Below are positions 48,201 through 59,355 of a DNA stretch of 64,000 nt, piece after piece; the stretch's first letter is position 1, and every line of letters starts with the position of its first letter. The stretch is from the NCBI RefSeq assembly GCF_027744825.2, contig NC_071334.1, positions 69,835,937-69,899,936 of the forward strand. Reading direction: 5' to 3'. This DNA comes from Synchiropus splendidus. Lineage: Eukaryota; Chordata; Actinopteri; Syngnathiformes; Callionymidae. The notes under the pieces are model-generated. The model did no database searches. It saw nothing but the letters and a program-made list of their open reading frames with translations, and was not told the DNA's origin. Made by a program: the position numbers and the translations under genes.

Positions 48201-49564
48201 GTGGGCGCATTCCTCTTGTGTAAGTCACAAACTCAGCTGGGCTAAAATCTGCCGGATTAAGCTATGTAAGAAATCTGCATGGCCAGTTCAGCAGCAGCGA
48301 CAAATCACAGCGAAAGGGATTATTTTCCCTCTGGTTCATTAATATTAGCTCTATTTTGAATTGTTTGTCTGGAAAATGCAGTCTTCTGGCGAAGGCTGCG
48401 CTTGTGTGAATTCCGTGTGTGTGCTGCTGTGTTCACCACAGCTGACCTGCATATCAAGCAGGAGAGTCTTTCAGGACGGACTGGGTCTCCAGACACAGTC
48501 TGACAGTGAGGAGGTGAAGCGAGGAGGAGGGGGGGGTTAGTGAGTCATTTTATGAAAGGTCTCCTCTTTCTCTCCTCCTTTTCCTTTAATTCTCTTCCAC
48601 AAGGACTGCAACAAATTATTAATGGAATCAATAAGTAATCTCATCGTTTTTTTTTCCCATAGACATGTATTGTTGGGATAAACCGCCTCTCTAATGGCTG
48701 CGACCTTCAAATGTCAGGCTTATAAAGGTGGTGATAAAACAGAAAAAACTATACACTGAGGCTCCACAAACACGCGCGAGTCAGCACAAGAGGGTTTCAG
48801 TTCACACCCAAATCTCAGCCTCACCCACCGTTGGACTTCAGCGTGTTCATGGACTTGGTTACACTTCAGAAAATTAATTTACCTTTACTGAGCTGATGAT
48901 CATTATTAACCGTCAGTAATGAGTTATGAGCTTGTTGTTTACTGTGAACTTTCAGAGACTATTCCAGGCCAATATTTACTGAAGCTTAATAGGACACTTA
49001 TAAATGCTCAGTATTGCATGTTGTATACTTGTTTATATGCTGCGATTACATATTTGAATATCTAGTTAATATATAAATAAAAAAATAAAAAATGTTCCCT
49101 ACTTTAAAGTGTAACTACATATTTATATGAAACAATGTAATATATTTCTCTGTTTGGTGCGGCTGCATCCCACTTGTGTTAGTATTGTGAAAGATTTTTC
49201 TGTCTCTGACTTTTGTTGTCTGGGGACTCAAGCAATCCTTCTATCAATGTGGAAAAGTTCATGGGCCAATAACAGTGAAAAGAGATCGCTGTTGCTGTCA
49301 AACTGTAAAGTAGTGGTGGTTCGATGAGGTGTCATGAAACAGTACTGCAGAGTTGATGAAACAGCCTCCTAATATTTGGTTTAGAAACGATGTGTGTGTT
49401 CAAGTACAAACATTTGCGCCACCTGGTGGCCAGCGAAAATCAGGACACTGTTTCACGAAACCTCATCAACCCTTCAGTACTACGTCATGAAAGGTCATCA
49501 GCCTGATGCTACTCTCAAGTGCTTTAGAAGGATTATTCTGTCTGAAATATAACGTTGCTTTCAG
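48201..49564 (+). other. ncam2: ncam2 intron within Ig4
   Basis: 1.4-kb phase-0 intron, gtgggc...ttcag. Contains one family A copy (49315-49505). The rest is unremarkable. Confidence 0.75.
49315..49505 (+). repeat. Family A MITE, left site deleted
   Basis: gaggtgtcatgaaacagtac ... a deletion removes the left motif, then tttgcgccacctggtggcca ... caggacactgtttcacgaaa. Exact motif 49415-49429 (-). It ends ~60 bp before the next exon. Confidence 0.8.
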
Positions 49565-49715
49565 AGTCTGGATGGCAGAGTTGAGGCGCGTGGTCGTCAT
49601 GGAAAGTCCGTGCTGACCATTAGTGGAGTGCGTCTGGCGGACCTGGGTCGATTCGACTGTGAGGCTCTCAGCAGGATCGGAGGTCATCAGAAGAGCATGT
49701 TCCTGGATATTGAGT
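49565..49715 (+). CDS. ncam2: ncam2 exon: Ig4, second half
   Basis: A 151-bp exon, residues 334-383, phase 0 to phase 1. The acceptor is gttgctttcag and the donor gtaagt. It encodes [20 protein letters not shown], then [20 protein letters not shown] and [10 protein letters not shown]. Cys365 closes Ig4 with Cys307. [10 protein letters not shown] and LDIE are nearly invariant NCAM2 residues as I recall them. The donor is followed within about 150 bp by a repeat with a long AAT/ATA tract. Confidence 0.95.
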
Positions 49716-49754
49716 GTAAGTTAGAGACCTTTGTTTACTTTGCCTCAATTTCAC

Positions 49755-50040
49755 AGTCAGAATCAACTTTAGTAACAAGGTCAGTGAGGATCCCACCCAC
49801 TGGGAAAGTGCTTTGGAATAATGTGCAACGATGAACAAAACATAAGAATGAGTATAATAATAACAGCAACAATAATAGTAACAATAACAATATAGCAACA
49901 ACAACAATAATAATAATAATATAGTAATAATAATAACACTATAACAACAATAAGAAGAAGAAGAATATATAATAATAACAATAATAATAATAATAATAAT
50001 AATAGTAATAATAATAATAAGGAGTGCAACATAAATCAAA
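49755..50040 (+). repeat. Dispersed repeat interrupted by AAT/ATA microsatellite
   Basis: The flanks (cagaatcaactttagtaaca, tcccacccactgggaaagtg, aggagtgcaacataaatc) match the head of the 30735-31080 repeat. The middle (49850-50022) is ~170 bp of ATA, ATT, ACA and AAG triplets. Confidence 0.7.
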
Positions 50041-51249
50041 TCAGCTGCCTGTTTGAAGTGTTGAAGTTAGCTCTGAGCAAAAATAGACTTTTCACATACA
50101 AGTAAACTGTAAACAAAGTAAGTAAACTGTAATACAGGTTAACTGACACAGTTCCTGCTTGATATCGAAGACAAATCATAGAACTTGAAACAACTTTGAG
50201 AATCCTATCCTCATTATTTACCCTCTCAAACCTCATGAATGAGACTTTTATCCATTGGTCCACTTGAGACCAGTGTAGTGCAACATGCCTGTGCTGTTGA
50301 GGCTTTGATAGACTACTCTGCTGGTTATGTCTCAGTTTCATCAGAGATGGATGCGCCAAGAGAGAGGAGAGAAAAATGACACGCTGACCTGTAAATGAAT
50401 GTGAGCACTGTTTTTATCTTATTTAACAGAAGATCAAGTTAGAGAGCTATTCTACAGGAATAACCCCGACTACCACACACATGGCACCAAGGACAGGGTG
50501 GCATCACCGTCACTTGACAGTTCAAGAAAAAAACCCTCACATTTCTCAGTGCCTGTTGCTTTTGCCAAGTCATCACCTGCCTAATGAGGCCTGACAAGAA
50601 AATCTCCATTTGGGTTTTAAAATGGCAAGCTTCATTATCAAGTCGACTTGTGGCATGCGTGTGCAGATATGGAACAAGCTACGCTGCTATTATTGGGGGA
50701 ATTACGCAGCTGCAGATGGAGGGTAATGGTGTGAGGAAAGTGAAGTGTAATGCCCTCCTTATTCCCATCTGAGAGGTGTTTGAAACCTTTAGCTTTGCAC
50801 CGTGACAAACACAGATCCAGACGGTGGCCAGATGTAGCTTTCAGAGGAAAAACACAACCTTCTTGAACTGGCCAAAATTTCTCCACCATTAAGTGTTTGT
50901 TTGAAGACGACGGTGTTCAAAACATTCTGTTAGCACTGTTGCTCAGGCTGGACTCCACAATGCTGACTGAGGGCATCTCTGACTGATTCATTTGTAAATG
51001 AGCAAAGTGAAAGATCAATTTTTACATTTGACTATTTGATCAATTTCTTTTCTCTTTAGATTGAAAAAAAGGATTTGATACAATTATGTTGTTATGTTAA
51101 GTGTTAAGTTAAGTGTTGAAACCTGAATGAGGTTGATAGCTATATGACAGAACAATAAAATAATATAGCAGAACAACGGAATAATGTCCCAGAGACATTC
51201 AAGCATAGAATATAGAGGGGACCCAGTACAGAAGCATCCAAACCCTAGT

Positions 51250-51563
51250 GGTGGGTAGATGAGGTATCACGAAACAGTGTCCTCTTTATGTGGTGTCTGT
51301 GATCTTTATGTTCGTCTGTGATTGTATGTCGTGTCCAGGTCTGTGAGAACAGATATTTCATCCATGCTATATGTCTCGTACTGTAGCATATTTGACAATA
51401 AAGTTACCTTGAACCTTGAACCTTGAACCTTGAACCTTTTTCAGAGGCCACTAGATGGTGCTCTTCGCTTAGAAATAACCTGAGGGTTCATTGGTGAGTT
51501 GTCCAAACATTGCCATCTGGCCTTTGAAAATCGGGACACTGTTCAGTGAAACCTCATGTAGCC
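51250..51563 (+). repeat. Family A MITE, split by an insertion
   Basis: Left 51250-51283 (gatgaggtatcacgaaacag tgtcct) and right 51437-51563 (ttttcagaggccactagatg ... gttcagtgaaacctcatg) are one element. Motif 51448-51462 (+) has one mismatch; the right arm motif is lost. Confidence 0.75.
51284..51436 (+). mobile_element. LINE 3' tail nested in family A
   Basis: About 153 bp ending tttgacaataaagttacctt, then tandem CCTTGAA units (51408-51436). Ending in a short satellite after an aataaa-like signal is typical of fish non-LTR elements. It interrupts the family A copy after tgtcct. Confidence 0.65.
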
Positions 51564-51569
51564 GTCGCT

Positions 51570-51990
51570 ACCTATCCCAATGAGACGTACCACCAAGACT
51601 GGTGGAGAACAAGGAGGCTAAGACACTGTAGGGCTTCAGCTTCCAGACAGACAAACCGGTGCTGGCTGACCAACTGGACATAGTGGTTGTGGACAAAGAG
51701 CAGAAGAGGGCAGTGGGGATAGACGTGGGATCCCAGCTGACGGCAACATCAGGAAGAAGGAACACAAAGTGTTGAGAAGAATCAGGAGTTGAACGGACCA
51801 TTGGAACCGATGTGGAAGGTCAAGGTCCCTGTGGTAGTCGGAGCACTGAGGGACAGTGGCGCCCAGCAGATCCCAGGAACAACACCTGATCAGTCAGAAG
51901 AGCACAGTCCAAGGAACAGCTAAGATATTCCTCAGAACCCTGATACGTCCAGGCCTCTGCTGGGGGACCCAAGCTGGAGAATGACATGGT
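51570..51990 (+). mobile_element. LINE-like coding remnant (IDV motif region)
   Basis: One frame reads FQTDKPVLADQLDIVVVDKE, then QKRAVGIDVGSQLTATSG, and a later stretch ends near a frame containing PVVVGALRDSGAQQIPGTTP and VQGTAKIFLRTLIRPGL-like residues. This resembles a conserved C-terminal region (RPDIVVxD..IDVAxP ... WxVKxxVVPVVIGALG) in some vertebrate LINE-type elements. Several frameshifts. Exact family unknown. Confidence 0.5.
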
Positions 51991-54900
51991 TCCCACCCAA
52001 ATAGCATGTGAGAGGCATGAGGCCTCAGCAACCTACATTTCTCTTGTTTTAGACGTGTGGTTAGTAAATTATAGAAAGTGCTGTTCCCTCCCTTAGTCTA
52101 CTGAAAGTCACAGATTCAAGCATGAATGTTTTATAAAAAGCCAGACTGAGTGAAAAAGAGCCCTTAATAGCTGAGGTGGAGATGGAAAGGACAAACACCC
52201 TACAGTGCTTCAGTCTGGTTTTATTGCTCATTGTTGGGGCATCAATGCTGCGCAGACACATGAGGATGAATGTGTCGCTGACAAGTGCGATCTCTGCGGC
52301 GCCGGCACCATTTCACCGAGAGGGAAATTACAGAATCTGCCACAGTTCAGTGTCAGAAGCAGTGTTTGTTTACACAGCACTGGCGCCACAACTTTTGCAA
52401 ACAGGGTCCAGAGTGGGAACTTTTGGCGAGGATGCTGGCTTCCTCACTTCGTGTAAATACCCCCCATGAGACTCGATGTACTCGGGAGTAGCTGCAAATA
52501 AATGGAGCCTTGTCGCAAGAACCATCTGGCGTGATTTAAAAACTAAAGCTGCCATTCAAAAGAGTGTCCCACTTTCATCTCCGCTGATCTGTCTGCCACA
52601 AACTGGGAGCGAGTGAAGCCCCCGGGAAGAACAAAGGGTGAGGCAGGGTGACAAAGCACTAGCTAATACCGAAATGTGAGCGAGGCATGACAAGTTTTTG
52701 GAAAATAGATATTCTAAGTTGAAGGAACAGTCACTCTGGGTCATCCTACTGTACAACTAAATGTGCTTTTGAGAGTTAATGTGCAGTACAAATGACGACA
52801 TGAAAGGAAAACTCTGAGAACACAGCTCAGAGCACTTTCACTTGAAACTAATGCCCAGAGGCTGGATGTAGATGCTGTACTTTGAAGTCTTGATAGTCAA
52901 AAACATACTGATGCACCAGCCAGGATTTTGGGGGGAAAACTTTGGTGGAAAGTCCATAAAGCAAATACTTCCTCTCCTGCTGGATTTGAATGGTGAATGC
53001 GCACCACCACTGCCTGCCTTCGCTGGAGAGCTGACAGAAGGCAGTGAAGATGAATAATTACACTCTGAAGGAGAACTTCTGCTGGACTTCAGCCTCCCCT
53101 CATCCTGACTGGAGCAGATACATATTTCTCTACGTCGCCGAGCAGATGTATGAAATTATTCAGACGCATCAAAAGATATATATTCCTGCACTCTGTTGTG
53201 AGCTGGAAACCAATCTCTTCTTCCTCTGGGTTGAGGCGACTTATGAGTTCATGAGACTTGTTTTGCATATGTGACAAGCCGTAATGAAGTCTTTCTTCGC
53301 CGGCTGAAGGCGCATGCATCCCAGACCGTGGAGCTGCCTTGTGAGCTTCTGCAGCTGACATTGGCATTTTAGTGTGCGAGACGCTTCCATGTGCGTTGAA
53401 ACTAATGATGTCATTTACTCAGTCACCACAGGCTGCGGCATGAAAACACTGACACAGAGCCCGGCATCAATCTCTTTAATGGAATCCTCCAAGTGAACAT
53501 CGGAGCCGCATAATGCCGCTCTGACTGGACCCAAGGAAGCAGCTCGGCCCGCTTTCATCCATAACTTCTATTTGCCCAGCGAATGAGCGTCTGTGCTCTG
53601 CCTCCACATTTACTTTGGAGGGAATGATCTTAATGGAGATTTGCACCCCGGAGCTTCCCTGAGCTTTCTGCAGCTAAACCAAACAACTCGCAGGGTTTCT
53701 CCAAAAATAACCAGCCTAAGTTGTTTTTGCAGTGAGAAAAGTGGGGGCCAGGACGGAGTAATGGGTGTCAGTGGAATCAGAACGTCAGAGCCCATTGGTA
53801 GAGCTGATCAGACTCAATTGGGCACTCAGGTCGCCATCAGGGTCTCGGCCTCAAGACGGGTGTCGAGACTACATTACTTTGATAAGAGAGATTGGCACAA
53901 GTACAAATCAAACTATGAGTAGTCCACCTCCAAGACGAAGGGTGGCGCTGTGACCTCTTCAGTCCGGTTCCTATGATCTCAGAGGAAGAGCAAAGAAGCT
54001 GACAGGTAGCAAGGAGCCGTTTTGTCGACTGTTCTGTTGAACTCTGGAGACAGCGATGGTGCTGACTGTTGAACTGGTTTCACTTCAGAGGTCCAGAAGT
54101 GGTCTGTCATGGAGCTGTCATCATCGTCAGCACGCTTCCTTGACCAGGTTTTGGAGTTCTGAAAAAAATGAAACATTCCCGAGATTGTGTTCACAAGAAT
54201 GATAGATGCAGAGTATCTAAAGACTTGCGCTTTTGATCTCTGAAGTGACCCTGGACTATCTTGACTTCTGCTAGCGGTTGCTAACATGGTGATAATGTTT
54301 CCTTAAACCAACAAACCACATATTCTAATCTTCTTGTCGACCTGAATGAAGGAAGTTGAAGTTGACGACGTGTTCCCCGTTGCATCAGGTTACACACACG
54401 ACTTCCACATTGAATAGTTGAACAGTTATTAGATATCATTAGACGGTGATTAGTCAAGGAGTTTGTTTACCTCCGCTACATAGCTGAAGCTCGCGCATCT
54501 GAACATCACCCACTCCAGTCATAGTCCAGCTAAATGGCCCTTCTGGGATTCAGTCTGGCGCCTCTGATCAAGATTCATCTCGGCTACCTTTTTGCTGTCA
54601 AGTCAACATACATTTTTGAGTTTGGGAAAAGATCTTATCTGGCTATTTGTGGAAAAAAGAGGGACACAAAGAGGTTTTGTTGTGCATTTAGCACGAAAGC
54701 TGCTTGCTCAGGGTGATAAACCACAATCTCTTCTGGTCTATTTACCAGACGAACTGCTGAAATTCACCACGCCGAGAGCTGCTGGGCAGGCGGGGAAGAG
54801 AGGCTGGATCACCATGCCAGAATCATGTTTTATGTTCCCCAACGAAAGGCAGACTCACTCAGTTCAGTTTCAAGGTGTCGCGGTTGGAATCTGCCAAACC

Positions 54901-55108
54901 CTAGAAGAGGGGAATGACGCTCATTGGAACATTAACTGGATATGTGACAACAACTGAGAGTAAAGGAGCAGCTTCAACCTTCCAAAACGCAACAAACCAA
55001 ACATCAACCTCATCCCGCGAGACTCGTTCTCCAGAAGCAGTAATGGAATACTAGAGGAGCGATTAGAGAACATTACCAGGTGGCTCATCTGTCTGGGAAT
55101 AGAACACC

Positions 55109-55203
55109 CCTGTAGAAATGACTTTTCTACAGAAATGACTTTTCTACAGTCATTTCTACAGGAATGACTGTAGAAAAGTACAGTCATTCTTTTCTACAGT
55201 CAG
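55109..55203. repeat. Cluster of short direct and inverted repeats
   Basis: aaatgacttttctacag is repeated directly near 55117 and 55133. Inverted partners follow: tcatttctaca, and actgtagaaaag facing cttttctacagt (55167-55200). A multi-armed quasi-palindrome. Confidence 0.75.
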
Positions 55204-55240
55204 AAACCTCCCACCAGCCCACAACAGGACATCAAAGGTC

Positions 55241-55285
55241 TTCAAATCGGAGACCTTTAAGTGCATTAAAGGTCTCCGATTTGAA
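55241..55285. repeat. Perfect 20-bp-stem hairpin, 5-nt loop
   Basis: ttcaaatcggagacctttaa (55241-55260), loop gtgca, then the exact reverse complement at 55266-55285. It ends 73 bp before the Ig5 exon at 55359. The preceding cccacaacaggacatcaaa also occurs inside the family C element at 56248. Confidence 0.9.
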
Positions 55286-55358
55286 TGAAATTCTTTAGCC
55301 TAAATAACTGACTGCTGTCTTCTTTGCATCCTGATGCAGCTTTATTCTGTGTCCACAG

Positions 55359-55546
55359 ACATTCCAAAGTTCCTGACCAACCACACCATCTTCTACTCGT
55401 GGGAGGGGAACCCGGTGAACATCAGCTGCGTCGTCATGTCGAACCCTCATGCAACAATGTTGTGGAGAAGGGAGAGGTTCACCATCTCGGCTGAGGGCAC
55501 CGCTAACACTCGGGTGCACAGCGGAGAGGGAAAGTCCATTCTGGAG
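55359..55546 (+). CDS. ncam2: ncam2 exon: Ig5, first half
   Basis: A 188-bp exon, residues 385-446, phase 1 to phase 0. The acceptor is tgtgtccacag and the donor gtttga, which has a poor +3 base. It encodes IPKFLTNHTIFYSWEGNPVN, then ISCVVMSNPHATMLWRRERF, TISAEGTANTRVHSGEGKSI and LE. Asn391 and Asn404 are sequons, and Cys407 and Trp419 are core residues. Reading past the donor gives Val then TGA at once. A cluster of perfect hairpins lies 73-250 bp upstream. In NCAM1 the polysialylated glycans sit on Ig5; whether these ones are modified cannot be told from sequence. Confidence 0.95.
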
Positions 55547-55881
55547 GTTTGATCACTATCTATTTTCAGTTTCATATTTTATCTTGTCTTATTTATTTGA
55601 AGTGGTGATGATCAGATTAGAGTGATAAAATGCACTGTTTTCATCCATATATTCCAACTTGGTCTTCTCACTTCTCTTCTGCTCATGGAACGTTGAGCTG
55701 CTCAGCTGACCAGCCATGTTGAGGTCATCAACCACTAGGATTAGCTAACAGGACTGCAAAGCATCATGGGAACTGTGTAGGTTCAAGTCCCTGTGACTGA
55801 GTTTGTGGTTGAGCGTGATGGGACCAATGCCACTAGAACAAGTTTCCACTAATGTTGCAATAACTTTATAATAAAGATAAA

Positions 55882-56600
55882 TGCAGTGGAACCTCTGTTC
55901 TCGACCACAATCCGTTCCAGACGGCCGTTTGAAAAGCGAATTGTTCGAAATCTGAATCGATTTTTCCCATTGCAATGAATGGAAAAAGAACTAATGCGTT
56001 CCAAGCCTTAAAATAGTCTTTTGTTGGAGTGAATGTCGAGTGTCTGCTGCAGGTGGCTGTTCCTCTATGTGTGTGGCCGCTGCATGTGGGAGGGGTTGCC
56101 GAGTGAGTGAGGTCTCTCCAGAAGGGAAGAGGTGCCCGGTGCGTGTCCAGCTCTGAATGTGCGCTTCTGTGCAGTTTGGCTGTGACAAAGTCATAAACCA
56201 AGTCACGCTCTGTCCCAGACTGGCCTCATCCCTGTCCCAGCTCCAGCCCACAACAGGACATCAAACCCTGGAGTGAGCGCTCCAGCACCTCCCCTGTGAC
56301 ACTCTACCACGGTCCAGTGTGGAGACAGGAAAGGTTTTACACCTCAATATGAAGAAAAAACAGTCAGTAAATGGAGCTAACGGGACACGCCTGCATACAG
56401 AGGCTGCGTTATACACAATAACAAAGCGAGTTGTGGATCAGCTGATCGGTCAGCGCACGTTAATGGTTTTTCCGGCTTATTTCGGGGGCGTTCGAGTTCT
56501 GGATTTCGTTCGAAATCCGAAGCAAAAAAGTCTAGAATTTTTTGTCCGAATGCCGATTTGTTCAAATTCCGAGACGTTCGAAAACCGAGGCACCACTGTA
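55882..56600 (-). mobile_element. Family C non-autonomous element, long copy, reversed
   Basis: A 719-bp element. Left end gcagtggaacctctgttctc gaccacaatccg, right end ttcgaaaaccgaggcaccac tgta. Inverse orientation to 23261-23966 and 63097-63720, and nearly identical in the interior. Confidence 0.8.
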
Positions 56601-56807
56601 CTTATTTAAAAAAATCAATTCAGAGTCCTATAACAAGCTATAACTGATAGTCTTCCTTTTTATTTTGTTGTACTTTGTACTAAAAATATATATGGCTCAC
56701 ATGGAATAACATTAGAAAATATGTGGGTTTTTAGGCTCTATCCTGACCCCGGACGGAAAAATGGAGTCAATGTTAAAAGATCCATATAAGGCTTGATTTA
56801 TTTAATA

Positions 56808-56932
56808 ACTACTGCCACTAGGTGGCGCTCTCATTTCATTGAAGTAGCTGATCTAGTCCAAATGCTTTATAGCAGACAGCGCCATCTAGTGGCATGTGAA
56901 AACCATGACACTCTGTCACGAAACCTCATCTT
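56808..56932 (+). repeat. Family A MITE, compact copy
   Basis: Lacks the outermost left arm. Motifs 56815-56829 (+) and 56878-56892 (-), both exact, 63 bp apart start to start because of an internal deletion. Confidence 0.8.
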
Positions 56933-57007
56933 GATGACTCCATGAGAGAAAAGTGGATTGAGACTCTGGCAGGAGTTACTGAGTCATGTTTAATTTCTGA
57001 CTGACAG

Positions 57008-57104
57008 GTGACGCCGATGTCTGATCGGGACTTTGGACGCTACAACTGCACTGCTCGCAATAACATCGGCGTGAGATACCAGGAGTTCATCTTGGCCCAG
57101 GCAG
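57008..57104 (+). CDS. ncam2: ncam2 exon: Ig5, second half
   Basis: A 97-bp exon, residues 447-478, phase 0 to phase 1. The acceptor is ctgactgacag and the donor the strong gtaagt. It encodes [20 protein letters not shown] and then [12 protein letters not shown]. Cys460 closes Ig5 with Cys407, and Asn459 is in an NCT sequon directly at the cysteine, as in other NCAMs. Start choice: the frame of the preceding exon (phase 0, ending LE) continues with VTPMSD, equivalent to the IAPTSDNDFGRYNC pattern of NCAM2. Confidence 0.95.
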
Positions 57105-59181
57105 GTAAGTCATCAGAGCGAATGACTCTTCATCTGGCCTTGGACACCAGCACCAACGCATGACAAGCCACAGCGACTCTGCAGCTCCTGGGATGGTGGC
57201 AGGATTATCAGCAGTACACAGGAGGGGCGTTTAACTTTCACTCCCAAGTGCTAATGAGGCAATGGTCATCTCAGATAGTGATGCATCTCCCCAGCCACAT
57301 TCCACTGGAGGTCCCTGAACTTGGCAGCAGCAGCGAGAACACAACAGGTTCAATTGTCTTCGTGCAGATTGAATTACTTTGGCCAAAACGTCGAGCAGGG
57401 ACATTTGTTTTTCATCAAGCTTCATTAGCTGGTAATGAAAAATAGCATTTTGGAATTTGTTAAACAGTCAGAGAGAATTTTATTTTGTAACACTCAGGTG
57501 TTTCTTCTTGTCTCACTGTTTATTTCAAGCACAGGTGTGATGTATTCACAAGGATTTACATTGGAAAAAATATTCGGAGAGTGAGAGGAATCTCAGGATT
57601 GTGTAATAAGACATGTATTCACATCAAATTCAGCTATAAAATCATAAATATAATTTACAAAAGGCAGTTCAAATGATCCAGACGTGGTACTAACAGAATA
57701 TCGTAGCCATTATCAGTTATTTCAGAAGCTAACATTCATTCGTGCATTACACAATAAGATGTTAATAGGACTGTTGTTTGTCTTTCAAAACATGTTCTGA
57801 TCGATGCGCGGGACCCGATGCGGACAAAGTTCAATATTTAATGATACACAACAATAAAACCAGAAGAAACCGGTAGATCAAACAAACATAAGTCTGTAAA
57901 CAGAGAGACAAAACACAATGAAGAGCAACAACAAAAATCACAGAACAAACCAGAAAACACGCGGAAACGGAGAGGGAACAAAACACTAACTCAGAAGCAA
58001 AAAGTGAGAACGACTGAGGAGAGCCAATTCACCACAGGAATCGGCGTCGATCTGGCTGAGGTTGCAGGAGTCCAGGTGCTTCTGAGCTCTGACCATGATG
58101 ACACGCTTGACTCCAGCCGTGTGCCGTAAACCAAGAGAAGAGGAAGAAGTACAAAACCGAAGTTACAAAATAAAAGCAAATCATGACACAGTTGTTTTTT
58201 TTTTTTTCCTGATCTGAGCAGCCAAATACCCAGGTAGCAGCCGGATCGGGTTCAGCTACAAGTCATCAGATTCGCATGGGAATCTGACGTGCTCATTGCC
58301 TCGGATCCTCCAGCTCCTCTCTGGAATATGACTGTCATATTTCGCCCAGATCTGGGCCTGATGTAGCCCAGATGTTGCGCAGATCTATACCAGATCCTGG
58401 CCGTATATTAACTTAATTTTGCTACTCCAGTTCAGATCTTGGCCTCCGTCCATTCTGGGTTCTGGCCCACTGTTCAAACAGTATGTGGACTGGATCTGGA
58501 CTGGATCCCAGAGTACATCCAGCCAGATGTGCTCTCTTGAGCTCAGGGTATGTTCCTCATCCATGAGTTTCCTTGCAGTGTAACAGGTTGAACGCAACAA
58601 TTAGACACCCGTCCTTATCTGTTCCAGAAACTATAAGAAGGGACCACTTCAACACTAAGGTTTTTATGTGCTCTTCAGTAAAATGGTTTTATATAATATC
58701 AGTGCTCTGAAGCTTGAAATGAGGACACTTGTAAATCTGTCAAGACCTACCTTCCCCTGAGATCATGAGAACCAGAGAGAAACTGATGATAAAAAAAAAA
58801 AGAAAAATAGCCTGCGGATGCCATTATTTTACTGTGCTTGGCGTTTAAATTCCAAAACTGTATGCAGTATTTGTCAAGGGATCCTTGTAAATTAATCCCT
58901 AAATGCATGGAAGTTTATTTGAAAAAAGAAACAAAAAACAACACAGGATACTCTTGTATCCTGCAAGAGTTTTTTTTTTTTTTTTTGGGATACCATGGCA
59001 ACAACAGAACATGAGATATTTTCACTTGAGTGGGATGGACTGAAATGAAATCCCCTTGGTTTAATCTGAAGAATATTTTACTTTGATTTATTATATTGTT
59101 TAAATAATTGTGTAAAAATGACGCAGTGTATGAATCCATATGAGTTTGCAACTTTCATGAACTGTTGTTTTGTGTCTCCAG
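57105..59181 (+). other. ncam2: ncam2 intron Ig5/FN3-1
   Basis: 2.1-kb phase-1 intron, gtaagt...tccag. An unclassified repeat lies at 57830-58190. T- and A-runs lie at 58195-58208, 58792-58808 and 58971-58987. Nothing else recognised. Confidence 0.7.
57830..58190 (-). repeat. Probable dispersed repeat, unclassified
   Basis: Reversed, it begins tgtgtcatgatttgctttta ttttgtaacttcggttttgt and ends tgtgtatcattaaatattga ac, like common fish non-autonomous elements. The short frame on the minus strand (57991-58179) is not a recognised protein. Confidence 0.45.
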
Positions 59182-59355
59182 ATGTGCCGTCAAACCCATA
59201 CTCGGTCCGCCTGTCTGCAGTCTCACAGCGACTGGCAACGGTCACCTTCATGAAGCCGGATTCCCACGGTGGCGTCCCCATTAGTCACTATCTGGTTCAG
59301 TACAAAGAGATTGGCTCTCAGGACTGGAGAGACGTTCGGTCGCACAGTGTTCAGA
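59182..59355 (+). CDS. ncam2: ncam2 exon: FN3-1, first half
   Basis: A 174-bp exon, residues 480-536, phase 1 at both ends. The acceptor is ttgtgtctccag and the donor gtgagt. It encodes VPSNPYSVRLSAVSQRLATV, then TFMKPDSHGGVPISHYLVQY and KEIGSQDWRDVRSHSVQ. This is the start of the first fibronectin type III module, with the A-strand Pro, KPDSHGGVPI and the YKE...W pattern. An Asp codon split g|at joins it to Ig5. A family A repeat starts 69 bp after its end. Confidence 0.95.

Larger units (their letters stand above)
49716..55358 (+). other. ncam2: ncam2 intron Ig4/Ig5
   Basis: 5.6-kb phase-1 intron, gtaagt...ccacag. Contains 49755-50040 repeat with AAT tract, family A copy with nested LINE tail (51250-51563), LINE coding remnant (51570-51990) and hairpins (55109-55285). 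50041-51245 and 51991-55080 show no supported gene or family. Confidence 0.7.
55547..57007 (+). other. ncam2: ncam2 intron within Ig5
   Basis: 1.5-kb phase-0 intron, gtttga...gacag. Half of it is the family C copy 55882-56600; a family A copy lies at 56808-56932, ~75 bp before the next exon. Confidence 0.8.

Noticed and set aside
48201..49564. VASE-like mini-exon in Ig4
   Set aside because: No short in-frame exon with good acceptor and donor was evident by eye; not excluded.
49668..50039. 123-codon minus-strand frame
   Set aside because: Translation of an AAT/ATA microsatellite; overlaps the real Ig4 exon on the + strand.
55241..55285. microRNA precursor
   Set aside because: The stem is perfect but only 20 bp with a 5-nt loop, shorter than a usual pre-miRNA.
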